64,000 nucleotides of DNA from Ctenosaura bakeri (GCA_948474755.1 CAOLHI010001009.1:62001-126000), one strand, 5' to 3'; shown: positions 44,601 through 56,280, counted from the stretch's first letter. Notes: generated from the sequence alone by a model not told the origin. Translations and numbers: made by a program.

Positions 44601-44932
44601 AGAAAGAGAGAAGGGGAAGCCTGACCTGAATTATAAAATCCTGTGAGATAATTCTATTATTGTATCCTCTATCATACCAAAACATCACAGAAGCTTCTTT
44701 AAATAAATGACAGTATGGGCTTTAATTTTTAAAGGTCCCATCGCATTCTTGCACAGTATTATCACCAATGTCCCCTAAGTTCCAGCAGAGAGGTGTCCCC
44801 ATTGTCAAACCTTTTCCATTCAACATACCACATTGATGAAAGAACTGGAAATATAGCCAATAACCTCCACTCTCTCTGTCTCTCTCTGCCTCTCTGTCTC
44901 TGTCTCTCTCTGTCTTTCTCTCGCTCTTTCAA

Positions 44933-44964
<32 letters not shown>

Positions 44965-46586
44965 TTCTGCTCTTAGTTATCACCATCATGCATCTTTTAT
45001 TGTTTAATGGGAAAATAGCATTGAACAAGAAATCTATGAGAAACGTTGAATATCCATACTGCATAGTTCAACCTGGATTAAGCTTACCTTGGCATTCCCC
45101 ACCCACTCTCCCCTCACTGTGTACAGAACATTCAAACACGGTGCTTTCCATTCTAGAGTTTTTAAAATGTACACTTGTTATTCCACCAAGTACATGATCC
45201 AGCATTCAATTAATTCAGCAAGTTTGACAACTTTCAGGTTTGCACATTCTTTGACTCCTGCCTACAGAGTTTTATGTAGCATCATGATAAACCATTTGCC
45301 ATTCTGTGACCTTGCTTCTTTACAATCCGGTTGTAGCTGAATACTGATACCAGTAAAGTCATTGCTGATGTGTTTCCCATGGGCTTTATGCATTGAAATG
45401 CACAGTGCTCCAAATACTACTGCCAATAGCCAAATGGGATGGATAATGTCTGTAATCCATTCATCGCAAGGTCCTTATTATTTCAGGTGTTTTAGCATAA
45501 AAGGTTAGGATGATAAAGGTGTAAATGATTAAAAATGGCCATGTTCTTTAAAGTCACAAGACTTTCTACATGTTAATATGGAAAACCAAAGACCCTTGCC
45601 ACTGAAAGTCTCCTTTTCCTTGTTTGGAGAGACATATTTACATACCAGATTTATTGTATGCCATCAATGAATGAGATAAATATTTTGAGTCAAGTGCATG
45701 GCCTTCCATAATGATGAGACATGGAAAAACCTGCACAGTTTAGACAAAGTCTTCAGAATTCAAGGCTAAACATCCACACAAATGTAACTGTGCAAGATAG
45801 ATGAAGACAAATATTTTCCCTTTCTCCCTTTGTGCGTGGAATGCTAGCACTCAAGGGGGCTCAGTGAGATTGATTGGTATTCAGTTCACGATAGACAGAA
45901 GAAAATACTTTCTTACACAGTACAAGCACGTGGAACTCACTGCCACAAGATCTGACTATGTCTACTGGTTTAGAGCATAGTCCTAACCAGCTGAGATGGT
46001 CAAGGTCCAGCTGAGCTGATGCTCCTTTCACTGAGGCTGGGCTGAATCCAAACCCCATCCTGAGTATGCATGTTGGGAATTATTTGGGAGTGCTAATGAG
46101 ATGAAAGGCTTTTCAGGGTGGTTGAGTCCATAGACTTGCAGACGATATACTGAACAAATGGCTATGTTTATTTTAAAGGTTTCCAGTACTGTGCTGGGAC
46201 CAAGGAAAAAGTAAGAATAAGCGCAGTTCTCTTTGGTCACTGATACTACCTGAGATGCACAGTTGCCTGGTGGAGAAATTTAATCCATGAATGTGTTTGT
46301 GAACCCTGCATTGAAATGTTACCCCTGGTTTAGTCTTACAACAATCGAGCTCAGTTACATAGGAATCCAGGAGGAAGACAGTCTTGATGAATTTAACAAG
46401 TGCACCGTAAGCATTATGAAAATGTTGTTGGCTTCTTTGGAATGTGTGTGAAAATCTACACATATGTTAATGGTAAAACAACACTTGAAAGCACCAGCAC
46501 CTATTTTTCTCAATGAATGTCTGCCACAGTTTCAAACAGCAAGGAACAAGGCTCTGTCATTGAACAGATTGAGGCATGCAGAGCTT

Positions 46587-46712
46587 GGAAAAGTTACATT
46601 TTGGACTGCAGCTCCCAGAATTTCCTAGCCAGCTTGGGCAGCAGACTACTTCAATCAGCAGTTCTGCTGACTGAGGGATTTCTGAGGATTGTGGTCCAAA
46701 AAAGTAGCTTAA
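46587..46712. repeat. Palindromic MITE (GGAAAAGTTAC family)
   Basis: GGAAAAGTTACATTTTGGAC with CTGCAGCTCCCAGAATTTCC, then the inverse arm GAGGATTGTGGTCCAAAAAA followed by GTAGCTT. Confidence 0.65.
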
Positions 46713-47106
46713 AAGTAGTTTAAGTACCCCTTAAACTGGCCTGGTTGCACAAGCATGTGGTGGAAAAGGCTATCCCATTGCTTGTGGACTGAGATAAGGT
46801 CCATTTGCTGGAGTTTATAGGGCTGAAAACTGGTTTTCCAGGGCTTAGGGAAAGAGATCACCCTACCTGAGATGTCTTCCATACAAAACAAGTGACCTGT
46901 TACTGAACTAACATCTTTCCTAAGGAGGGGGACACTCTTAAAAACGAGTGTTTTTAAAGAATGACATCCTATGCAGGTAATCAGGCAACTGCTTTTCTCA
47001 CACCCTTCTAGTATCAGAGCTAAGCTGAGAAGAAGAAAAGTACTGGAGGTAGTTGGACAGGAATGCAGGAAGATAAGCAGCAGGTACTGGGAGTATTTAG
47101 TCAACA

Positions 47107-47160
47107 CACACAGGTGCACGCACACACGCGCGTGCAAACACACACAACGCACACACAGTT
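47107..47160. repeat. CA/CG alternating tract
   Basis: ACACACACAGGTGCACGCAC followed by ACACGCGCGTGCAAAC, a Z-DNA-type sequence. A (CAGC)n run lies nearby at 47335-47351. Confidence 0.85.
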
Positions 47161-47701
47161 TTTTCTCTAAACATGGATTCTCCATCTCCACACCCACTCC
47201 ATTTTTTGTGGTCTTGGGACAGATCTGGGCTTGCTGTTGTCACATATATTCCGAGCCTGAGTCAATTATGCTTCCTTTTCCCTTTCTGGAAAGCTATAAG
47301 ATACATGGTTGCTGTCTGTTCTGTTCAGCATTCCAGCCAGCCAGCCAGCCTCATTCCCACGATACTTCATTCCATTCCTCTTCCATCTTCCTCAGGTTTT
47401 CCAATCTTTCCCAATGGATACTTCATACACTGTAGTCATTTGTTCCTCACTAGACTGTTGTTGTTCAGGATTGGGGATGGGAGAAAGACTCTCCCTGTAG
47501 ATCACACACACACACGCACACACAAGGATTCTGTGTACTCCTGCCAACTTCAGATTTTCCCAGGTATCTTGTTGCCTCCCACTTGTTTCTCAATGGCTCC
47601 TTTTTGCTACAATCCTATCAGTGGGAATGACTATGCCAGTGAAGGGCAAGAGAGACACTTAGTTCAATTTCCTTTCAGTGAAGGAAATCCAGAAATCCAT
47701 A

Positions 47702-48030
47702 CTCTTCAAATGTCTCAATTATTCCTCTGTCATCCTATGCTAAAATATTCCAATTTCTCTCCCTCCTCCCACTTCATCCTCAGTTTACTTTAGTTTGTGG
47801 AAACTGACTTCAAAATACAAAAATAGTTTCCACACACTTAACTCTTCTCAAGCGAGAGAAGAGTGGTGGGAGTGGAGTCCCACCCTTCCCAGTGGGCTCA
47901 GGCAAAAACAAACTGCTGCAGCCTTCAAGCTTGTGTGGTCTTCCTCATTGATAACTTTTGCCATCTTCACCACACTCTGATATTGCTTGGTCATGTGTGT
48001 CTTAGTTTTAATTGGGGAAATATTGGAGGA
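47702..48030 (-). repeat. CCCTCCAAC-ended interspersed repeat, copy E
   Basis: Reversed and diverged: the left end CTCTTCAAATGTCTCAATT corresponds to CCCTCCAACTGTCCCAATT and the right end is ATATTGGAGGA. The internal CTTTTGCCATCTTCACCACA matches the other copies. Confidence 0.65.
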
Positions 48031-48589
48031 TGTGGCATCTCCAACAGCCTCTGTTTGAAGACCTCCAGGGAGGGAGAGCTCTTCCCCCTGCCCCCCCCAT
48101 ATATTTGATTTGCTTCTTGTACAGCAGGGTAGCAGAAGCCAAAAGACATGACCTTCCTTTATATTTGTTTCCTCCTGGTTTTCTTATCTCTGCTCTGACA
48201 TTATGTTTCTCAGAATAGTACACACACTTAGGCCTAAATCTACTTAGGACTAAAATCATTGATCTTAACTATAGTATACACACTCTGGAAATGGAACGGT
48301 CTTTGCAATGAGCAGGTCACAACTGGTTCAGAGAGTCTGCTCTAGCTGGAACTAGCATCTGGTTTTAGGTCTTAAGTCCTTGTGTTCATTTTCTGTCAGG
48401 ATCATTCCCCGAATGATGAATACCCCGAGTTTACACATGAGCCCATATTAAGCACTAGCATGATAAGAGCTACTTGGAGGGCAAAAGTTCCTAAGAAATA
48501 AGAATCTGACACAGCAAAGTCTGGATAGGAGTGGAAGAATCCATCAAAAGTAAGAAGACAGAACACACCCTTCCTTTTCATCTTTTTTT
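48031..48589. other. Gene-free spacer, unassigned
   Basis: Contains a C-run at 48090-48098. No gene or recognised repeat. Confidence 0.35.
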
Positions 48590-49493
48590 CACATTGAAAT
48601 GAGGTATCAGACAAGGGTGTCCACTTTCCGCACTGATAGTTAATCTATGCTTGGAACCTCTTACTGTGCTATCAGACAAATTCTAGTATGAGTGGTTTTG
48701 TCTCTATTTGACATAGAATTTAAAAATGCTCTTTATGCAGATGACCTTTTGATATTTATCTCAAAACCTCAATAACTGATCTCAGTATTATTGAAACTGA
48801 TTAATAATTTTGGTAAAATATCTGGTTACTAGATTAACTGGTCTAAATCAGAAATAATGCCAGCCAAAGACAAGACAAATCCCAGCACTTTTAAAAGATG
48901 ACAGTTTCAATACTGTCCAAATTCCAGAGATATATCTCAGATTATTTAATTGAATATAACCAAGTCACCAAAAGATATTACACAAGAGCTAGACAGATGG
49001 GAAGAAAGTGGGATTTCTACTTTAGACTAATGCTTAGGTGCTGATGATGAGTTTCTGTCCTTTTCAATTTTGTAAGATCAATTTAATCTTCCTTCAACAG
49101 CCAAGTGGCAATATTTACAATTACAACTTGTTACAATCAAGATTTGGCCCTGCATCTCTTTGTGCTTCTGGGGCTCCTTTAATTTTAGAAACACTTAATG
49201 AGGCTGATCAAGTACTTAAGCCAACAATGTATATACATAATTTTTATTATCCAGAAAAAAAATATTATATGCAAGATTTACAGTAGGAATGGAATATGGA
49301 CTTGGAATGCCCAGTTTTGATCAATCAATGGTTGCAGTTTTAACATCTATAACAAGTACTACTATAGCTATCCAATTATGTCTTATACAACCAAAAATGC
49401 TATTTCGAGTATATAGGTCACCACAACAACTATTAAAGAAAGGTTTTCTAAATCAGCTCATTGTTAAAGGTGTAACACTGATAATACTTTCTT

Positions 49494-49933
49494 GCTGTTA
49501 TGTACCTTCAACTTATTTCTGACTTATGATGAGCCTATGGCAAATCTATCACTGAGGACATTTCTGAATTATGCTGTTACAGTGCTATTATTCCATTTTG
49601 AACATCCTATGGAATCCTGGGGTTTGCAGTTTAGGGGGTGGCATTTAGAATTCTCAGCCAGAGAGCTCTTGGGCCTCAGGAAACTACAAAACCTCAGAAT
49701 TCCACAAGAGGTTGAAAATGGACTAATAGCACTATAACAGTGTAAGGTGGAAACGCCTTGGATTTTCTTGACAAATTTGGTCAGAGCGAGTTTACTTTTG
49801 CCTCCTTCTGAGGCTGAGAGACTGTGATATGCCTAAGGTAACCTCATGGGTTTCCATGGCTGAACAGGGATTCAAACCCTGATCTCTAGGGCCTTACTTC
49901 AACACTCAAGCCACAATACCATGCTGGCTCTCT
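49494..49933 (-). repeat. Squamate SINE inserted in L1, itself split
   Basis: Reverse complement of the SINE in two pieces: TATGTACCTTCAACTTATTT to about 49555, and from 49758 TTTTCTTGACAA through TGAGGCTGAGAGACTGTGAT to CCACAATACCATGCTGGCTC. Flanks TAATACTTTCTT (49482-49493) and TAATATTTCTT (49934-49944) are a near-perfect target duplication. Confidence 0.85.
49556..49757. mobile_element. Palindromic GGCC-ended MITE inside a SINE
   Basis: Ends GGACATTTCTG and TGGAAACGCC, arms CATTTTGAACATCCTATGGA and its inverse, centre TTCTCAGCCAGAGAGCTC. It separates the two SINE pieces exactly. Flanking triplets TGA and TTG no longer match. Confidence 0.85.
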
Positions 49934-50288
49934 TAATATTTCTTTAAACCATATTAAGGTTAGGGTCCTGTAGTTTCCTAAGATACTAAAAAGTGCTCTG
50001 GTATTTAGTGATGCACATGATCTTTTAAACTATTCAGCCATCTCTTGGAACTTAATACATGATTAGTGGAAATGGGTTATTTATGCCCTCTTGACTGCTA
50101 AGAGACTGGCACTCCAGAATGGGAAAGATAATACATCCCCTACATGTGATCCAATGGGTAGAAGATTTAGTAATCCTTGCAACATTCGAAAGTGTGATAA
50201 ATTGAGACAATTCAAATATTTGGTCAACTTTTACTAAATTCCTCTTTTTTATCTCCTTATTCTTTATTGCTGTAATGTTAGAATACAG

Positions 50289-50870
50289 TCATAGAATCCT
50301 AGAGTTGGAAGAGACCACAGGGGCCATCCAGTCCAACCTGCTGCCATGCAGGAACACACATCAAAGCACCCCCAACAGATGGCCATCCAGCCTCTGCTGA
50401 AAAACCTCCAAAGAAGGAGACTCCACCACACTCCAAGGCAGCATATTCTACTGCCGGACAGCTCTGACTGTCAGGAAGTTCTTCCTGAGGTTCAGGTGGA
50501 ATCTCTTTTCCTGCAATTTGAATTTGTTGCTCCTTGTCCTAGGCCATTTCCACACGACACTCTTATAGTGCAATGATTCCACTTTCAACCTCCTATGCAA
50601 TCCTGGGGTTTGCAGTTCTGGGAGGGGCTGGCTGGCCCCTCCCAGAACTGCAAACCCCAGGATTCCATAGAAGGTTGAAAGTGGAATCATCGCGCTATAA
50701 GAGTGTCGTGCGGAAATGTTCCTAGTCTCTGGAGCAGCAGAAGACAAGTCTGCTCCCTCCTCAACATGACATCCCTTCAAATATTTATCATGTCCCCTCT
50801 TAACCTTCTTTTCTGCAGACTGAACATACCCAGATCCCTAAGCTGCTCCTCATAGGGCATGGCTCATGAT
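50289..50870 (-). mobile_element. CR1 LINE 3-prime end, split by a MITE
   Basis: TCATAGAATCCTAGAGTTGG, GGGGCCATCCAGTCCAACCT, GATGGCCATCCAGCCTCTGC, AAGGAGACTCCACCACACTC and GTTCTTCCTGAGGTTCAGGT lie before the insertion. AGTCTCTGGAGCAGCAGAAG and CTAAGCTGCTCCTCATAGGG lie after it. This is the standard CR1 3-prime region in reverse and is relatively well preserved. Confidence 0.9.
50542..50721. mobile_element. Palindromic GGCC-ended MITE, short form, in CR1
   Basis: 180 bp, a near-perfect palindrome centred on GGGGCTGGCTGGCCCC, starting GGCCATTTCCACACGACAC. A 3-bp duplication CTA at 50539-50541 and 50722-50724; removing the element and one CTA restores the CR1 sequence TGTCCTAGTCTCTGG. This is the clearest proof of the insertion type. 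Confidence 0.95.
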
Positions 50871-51009
50871 ATGTAACTGAGAGCCTTGCAACATGATTTT
50901 ATTTTGCATAATAAAAAGATAATAAAAAAAAAACCCTTCCAAGATTCCCCTTGATATAGCATGTAGCAACCATTACTACCACCATCTTTGCTGAGACTGC
51001 CTGATCCAA
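50871..51009. other. Short unassigned spacer
   Basis: AT-rich with an AATAAAAAAAAAA run near 50920; no gene. Confidence 0.3.
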
Positions 51010-51180
51010 ATCAGTACTTTGGTACCAATCAAATTGAGTGACCTTGGGGGCACTGAGTCTCAGCCTGACCTATCTTGTAAGGTTGTTGTGAGAACAATAA
51101 TGAAGAGGAGAACCATCTGAGTTCCTTGGAGGAAAGATGGTCTGGTGATATATGTAACAAATACAATACAATAAAACTAA
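51010..51180 (+). repeat. MIR/L2-tail-like SINE relic
   Basis: GAGTGACCTTGGGGGCACTG, TCTCAGCCTGACCTATC and GTAAGGTTGTTGTGAG define the body. The head is lost. Confidence 0.6.
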
Positions 51181-51349
51181 CAAATTTAAGCTCATCCTCA
51201 GCTTTTCTGAGTCAAACTAGAAATTTGACAGCAAGTAAATTGCAAAACGGGAGTATCTTATTCTGCAGTATTATAGATGTGGTTGGCATATCTGATGTGA
51301 TTCTATCATCCTCTCTCCTGTGCATTTAGGATTTATTTAAAAAGCTAAT

Positions 51350-51530
51350 GTGATAAGGTGGTATAGAACATTATACTGCAATTTTGCAGTTCCAAATTCA
51401 CATCTCCAGTTAGCCAAGAAATTCACAGTTATGACCTACCTCACAGAACTGTTTTGAGTAAAAAATGTAGGGAGGAAGAGACTGGATATACAGTCTTGAA
51501 CTCCGTGGAGGAGAGGTGGCACAAAGACAA
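51350..51530 (+). repeat. MIR/L2-tail-like SINE relic
   Basis: TTGCAGTTCCAAATTCACAT (box-B-like), AGTTAGCCAAGAAATTCACA and GACCTACCTCACAGAACTG, then a tail near GGGAGGAAGAGACTGGATAT. Confidence 0.55.
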
Positions 51531-51549
51531 TGATGAGTTCTAGTATTAG

Positions 51550-51795
51550 TGTGGTGTAGTAGTTTGAATGTCGGAGTAGGACTCTGAGAGACCTGGGTTT
51601 GAATACCAGCTTCGCCATGGAAACCTGCTGGGTGATCTTAGGCAAGTCAAAGTTTCTCAACCTCAGAGGAAGGCAAAGGCAAACCCCCTCTGAACAAATC
51701 TTCCCAAGAAAACCCTATGATAGATGTGCCTTGCCATTGCTGCAAGTCAGAAGTGACTAGAAGGCATGCAGCAGCAACAATAACAATGTATTAGT
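51550..51795 (+). repeat. Squamate tRNA-derived SINE, full length
   Basis: GTGTGGTGTAGTAGTTTGAA (box A region), GGGTTTGAATACC (box B), CATGGAAACCTGCTGGGTGA, CAAACCCCCTCTGAACAAAT and the tail AGAAGTGACTAGAAGGCATG followed by CAGCAGCAACAATAACAA. Confidence 0.85.
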
Positions 51796-51834
51796 ATTAT
51801 TGTTAACCACTACACCATGCTGACTCTCATTAAT

Positions 51835-52025
51835 ATTATACATTATCTTTTCTGTGGGGTTTCACATGTTTGACTCCTCCATTGTTATGCTCATGACAAT
51901 CCTGTGGTATAGGTTAGGCTGAAATAATAAGATTGTGCCAAGGTCATCAAGCAAACTTCACAGCTGGATAGAAATGTGAACCCTGACCTTCCTCAGCCCT
52001 AGCCCAACACCCTAACCACTAAACA
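51835..52025 (-). repeat. MIR/L2-tail-like SINE relic, reversed
   Basis: CATGACAATCCTGTGGTATA, GTTAGGCTGAAATAATAAG, CAAGGTCATCAAGCAAAC and CCCTAACCACTAAACAG are the reverse complement of the family body and head. Confidence 0.6.
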
Positions 52026-53251
52026 GATTTTACAGGATACTTACACATATGATCCCTTTTAAAGCTCTTATGAGGGTACAGCTTTATGAGAAAGCCACTT
52101 TAAAGAATGGTATAAGCTAAAGCTGAAGCAAGGGACAGATAAGGGGTGCAAAACACATTAATTAGATTGGAACTGTAAGCAACAACAGGGTGAGAGGACA
52201 AGGAAGGCTGGTTTCCAACAAAGCTTTTATCATGCTACCACATTGTCTTATTCACTGAATTTTATGAGGGTTCAGATAATATCCTGTTCCATTCATAACA
52301 TTGCCTTCTTTTCCCACTACCCCTTCCATTTCTCCACCTTACCACAGAAGATCTGTTAAGCTAGAAAACAGAGAATGGCTGCATAATGTCCTCTCATTGC
52401 TAGCATGAAGAACCCTCTATCTGGAAATGCTCAAAAGTGGACTATATTGACAAAATCCAATCATAAGAGCCATAACAACAAGGCAAGAAGTAGAGAAGAG
52501 CTATGGCTGCTCTCCAGAAGGATATCCCTTTGGGAGAACCTCTCCCTTTCTGAAAATGGAGAATTCAGCTGATGATGACTAAAAGGTTGACTCAGCACCG
52601 TTGTTGGACGTGGTAATTCAGGGCTGCAGGGGCAGCACCAGTCATAATGCCATCTCCTGACTCTGACCAAAAGCATCTGTTAAAGCAATTTTTTTATGCC
52701 ACTGGAGACCTTTTGGGATGAACTCCTTTCCTTCTTAAACTAGCAATTCAAACTTCTAGTACTTCATAAGTTCCCCACTCAAAATGGCTTCACAGTGGTC
52801 TGTCTAGGCCTAATTGTCTGGTGCAGGTTTTCTCTGTAAGCTCAAATGGGGGTCACTGTTTTAGGGCTGTCAGGCCAAAACTACTTCAGGCTCTGAGATT
52901 TTAGGACTAAAATGTGCTGTTTCTCTAATAGACCCACTACCACCAAATGGAGTGGCCCTCAGCTGGAGAACGGTCTGTAGAGCAGCTTGGGAAAGTTACA
53001 TTTGGGAACTACAACATCTAGAAATTCCCATCTAGCAGAGCCAGGAGCTTTTTCATGCGGCATTGCAGAGGATGGGTTCTGGGATAGAATGTCAGCCTCC
53101 CCTTCAACATAGGTCATCTGTCCAGGAAGCTGGTTAATCCACCAAGCTTACCAGGAGCCAGATGCAACAAATACTGTGGCATCATGGTATAATGTTTTGA
53201 GTATGAAATTAGGAAGCGGGAAGACCTAACTTCAAATCCTCACTTAGCAAG
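52026..53251. other. Gene-free stretch, unassigned
   Basis: No gene. A decayed GGGAAAGTTACATTTGGGAA piece of the GGAAAAGTTAC MITE family lies at 52990-53045. Confidence 0.35.
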
Positions 53252-53283
<32 letters not shown>

Positions 53284-53284
53284 A
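53252..53284. repeat. (TTTA)n microsatellite
   Basis: About eight perfect TTTA units. Confidence 0.95.
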
Positions 53285-53666
53285 TTAGTATGAATTTGTA
53301 ATAATTAGTATTTGTTCACTTTTAGCAGGTTTATGTGGGCAAGTGAAATCCTGGTTGATAATCAGTGAGTGCCCACAGGCACCTTTCTGTGAAAGTGAGT
53401 TCTCTGGACCTTTACAATGGGTCATAGGACTCAGGAATAGGAAAGGAGTGGACTTGGTTTGATTTGATTTGGGACTAGATTTGATTGGCTTTCTCCTTTA
53501 GATCTCCAGATGTGAGGGCAAGGGTCAACCTGTTCACGCTTCCTGGAAATATACCGGTTGGATTGATTAGCTTGCCTTTGGGTTTAGAGGTGGCTTGCCC
53601 TTGACATGCTGGAGAAGAGGTAGGATTATACCTGCTTTAGCATACACCACACTAAGCAGTCCTACT

Positions 53667-54345
53667 GATTGATTGATTGATTGATTGATTATATTTATAT
53701 CCTGCCTTTCTCCCAGAGTGGGACCCAAAGTCACTTCCAAAAAAGTTAAAAACATTAATAAAGCATTTAAAACATTTAAAAACATATAACATTATAAAAA
53801 CCTACAGAAATATTTTGTAAAAAATATATCTTGATAAATTAAAATATCTTGATAAATTAAAAGCCCACCTGCTTACATATTAAAAAGCCTGCTTAAATAA
53901 GAATATTTTTGCCTGGTGGAGAAAGGAGAGTGGGGGAGGCAGCCTAAGTTCCTGAGAAGGGGAATTCCAGAGGATGGGAGCATCCACTGGGAAGGCTCCC
54001 TCCTGTGTCCTCACCAGGTGAGCCTGGGACAGTAGCAGGACTGAGAGATAACCTTCCCTTGCAGATCTTAACACTCTGGAAGGTTCATATAGGGAGGTAC
54101 AGTCTTTCAAATAATCTGGAGCTAAGCTGCATAGAGCTTTATAGGTCACGACCAGTATTTTAATTGTGCCCAGAAATGAACAGCCAGTGAAGCTCTGCTC
54201 CCTGTAACTGGCTTCGGTCAGCATTCTTGTGGCCATGTTTTGAACCTGCTGAATTTTTCGAACAGTTTCCAAAGGCAGCCCCATGCAGAGAATGTTACAG
54301 TGGTCCAACCAAGATGTAATCAAAGCATGTGTCACTGTAGCCAGA
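53667..54345 (-). mobile_element. CR1/L2-clade LINE with ORF2 C-terminal frame
   Basis: A minus frame of 151 codons (53880-54335) is still open. It begins near HALITSWLDHCNILCMGLPL, continues with VRKIQQVQNMATRMLTE and TYKALCSLAPDYLKDCT, and ends LFLFKQAF. These are the conserved blocks after the reverse-transcriptase core. The 3-prime UTR follows toward lower coordinates: the TATATTTATATCCTGCCTTT motif, AAAACATTTAAAAAC runs, and a terminal (AATC)n that reads (GATT)n on plus at 53667-53690. It is severely 5-prime truncated and lacks YADD and endonuclease, so it cannot move. Confidence 0.85.
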
Positions 54346-55587
54346 TCTGATGTCTCAAGGAACAGGCACAGCTGGCTTATTTAATTCTGATCTTTCTTCT
54401 GAAGATCAGAATTAAATTGTTAATAAAACAGTCCTTAGTCTATCCATAAATAAAGTGCATCTCTCTCTTTTTTCCGAGTGGATGAGCAAAGCTAATGGTA
54501 AGACATTTTATGAGGATAGGGAATGCACATCATTTGAACTCTTCCTCAGGCAGCAAAATGTCTTGGGCTGGCACTGAAAAGTCATCTCTATGCGATACAA
54601 GTGCATACAATATGAGCCCCCATATAGATAGAAGTGTAATCCACAGAAATCTTATCCACTTGGTCACATTTCCCAGACTTGTGACATGTTTTCCTGGGAC
54701 CTTGAGTGTTAATATTCTCCATTGTGAAAATACTGTCATAATTTGGGGGGGGGTGTACACAAAAGCACATAAGAAGAGCAATCTGGCCAGTGACACTTTG
54801 AAGCCAAGCACAGTAATTCCTTGTTTGTAGTCCTCCCTACTGTTAGGGTTAAATGTGATTGTAAGTGAAGTACATTGATTAACCCGAAATAACTTTCTCT
54901 CAGTTTGCTGCCTGCTCAAGAATACTCAGGGGACCTGCTTTTGTTCTGAGTTAGTCATTCAGGAGCCCTGGCTCCAGTTTTTATGTAGCTATTGAAACTG
55001 AGTGAACCAGAAAAGCACCAGCAACTATACAAGGACACATAGTACAGTTTAATTAGTTTAGAGAGCAGAGTTTAATCCCCCCTCCCCACAGTATTATTCA
55101 GAGAGGCTGTTTGCTTTTACCAACATTTATATGTATATCTGAAATATTCAGTGGGTGCAGTATTTAATCTGTTGTGTGGTGGAGCCAGTTGGAGGAGAAA
55201 GAATCAGAAAATGAGATAGAAGAAAGGGCAGACATCCCCTTAGTGTAAAATCATAAATCTTAAAAGTACAGCATTTTATTTGGCCGGTGCTTGCAGAATA
55301 ATGCTTTGAAAGGACAAAACTATCCATGTTAGACATGAACATGAGGTAATTATTAATGAACATGGCAACTTCTTTACAGAACAGCATCTGGATTTTTTTC
55401 TGGGATGTTGGGCGACGAGAGCACATGCTTTGGATGTAATAGGTCCCTGGCTACATTTCTGGCCTCTCTTTAGAATAGGTAAACATCTTACAGGCTGCTA
55501 GCATCCCCCCTGGATTCTACAGCCCCCTTAATCTTACCACCACAACCACTTTCACATCACCAAAATGTGGGAGTTAGTGGAAGCAGC
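54346..55587. other. Gene-free stretch, unassigned
   Basis: AGATCAGAATTAAAT near 54400 forms a small inverted pair with ATTTAATTCTGATCTTTC just before it. A minus frame of 129 codons at 54530-54919 has no domain. No gene supported. Confidence 0.35.
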
Positions 55588-55614
55588 ACAAAAATCAATC
55601 AATCAATCAATCAA
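55588..55614. repeat. (AATC)n microsatellite
   Basis: About six AATC units directly preceding the Helitron 5-prime end; the Helitron probably inserted into it. Confidence 0.9.
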
Positions 55615-55734
55615 TCTACTATATAAAAGTCAATGTTTGTTTGTGAGTTTGTCTGTCTGCGTCAGGCAGGCGAAGACCTTGTATGATTGGCTGAGTGAGG
55701 CGAGAAAACCTCATATGATTGGTTGGCTGTAAAG

Positions 55735-55808
55735 ATTCTGTGGAATCCTGGGTCGGCAGTTTAGGGAGGGGTCTTTAGAGTTCTTAGCCAAGAGCTCTTG
55801 GGCCTTAG
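55735..55808. mobile_element. Half-MITE fragment inside Helitron
   Basis: TGTGGAATCCTGGGTCGGCA, TTTAGGGAGGGGTCTTTAG and CCAAGAGCTCTTGGGCC match one half of the long-form palindromic MITE; both ends are missing. It may have been captured by the Helitron or be a deleted insertion. Confidence 0.65.
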
Positions 55809-55905
55809 GCTGGTTGCTATGGAGATGAGGCCTACCATCAATAAGGATGCCAGAAAACATTTGGGAGGCATATGTGAAAGAAATTAAAGTGACATATACA
55901 ACACA

Positions 55906-56108
55906 GTCCATTTCCACACTACACTGTCATAGTGCTATTATCCCACTTTCAACATCCTATGGAATCCTAGGATTTGTAGTTTAAGGAGGGGCATTTAAGA
56001 ATTCTCAGCCAGAGAAGTCTTTGGTCTCAGTAAACTACAAACTCCAGAATTCCACAGGATGTTGAAAGTGGAATAATAGCACCATAACAGTGTAGTACAG
56101 AAATGGCC
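55906..56108. mobile_element. Palindromic GGCC-ended MITE inside Helitron
   Basis: Ends GTCCATTTCCACACTACAC and GTGTAGTACAGAAATGGCC, 203 bp, flanks ACA and ATA (one mismatch). Centre TTCTCAGCCAGAGAAGTC. Confidence 0.9.
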
Positions 56109-56280
56109 ATAGTTACAAGTCTTCTCGCCTCACACAGTAGATTGTCTGGGTTCCATATGTGAGCAATCGTAAAGTTGGAATTCAAAACAAAAAATGCTTC
56201 CAGAAAAACGTAAAACCATTGCACAAATTCAACAGAAAGAAAAGAAAAAAAAGCCAGTACATCAACGTAACCAGACAACA

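Larger units (their letters stand above)
43122..47701. other. Long gene-free stretch with scattered short repeats
   Basis: Holds a foldback piece at 43675-43730 (GGAAGTAAGTCCTACTGAAT), a decayed 'actcccat' MITE at about 43736-43925, and a CT-rich run at 44862-44960. A CR1-like AGAAAATACTTTCTTACACA patch lies near 45890-45980. The rest is single-copy. Frames up to 206 codons (47173-47793) are proline/serine-rich chance reads. Confidence 0.35.
48590..50240 (+). mobile_element. L1-clade LINE ORF2 relic, nested host
   Basis: Reading with frameshifts: near 48595 a GxRQGCPLS-like block. Near 48733 NALYADDLLIFISKPQ, holding the YADD catalytic box of reverse transcriptase. Then NNFGKISGY and INWSKSEIMP. 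Near 49080 QFNLPSTAKWQYLQLQ and near 49400 LIQPKMLFRVYRSP. After the inserted SINE, near 50080-50230, ALLTAKRLALQNGKDN and WVEDLVILATFE from the ORF2 C-terminus. The order matches L1 ORF2. The 5-prime part (endonuclease) is missing, stops are frequent, and it is dead. Confidence 0.85.

Noticed and set aside
44762..45197. Leu/Ser-repeat (plus) and Arg-Glu (minus) frames
   Set aside because: Produced by the CT-rich tract at 44862-44960.
47173..47793. 206-codon plus-strand frame, longest in the window
   Set aside because: Pro/Ser/His-rich translation of CT-rich sequence, running into a reversed interspersed repeat; overlapping frames in another register exist.
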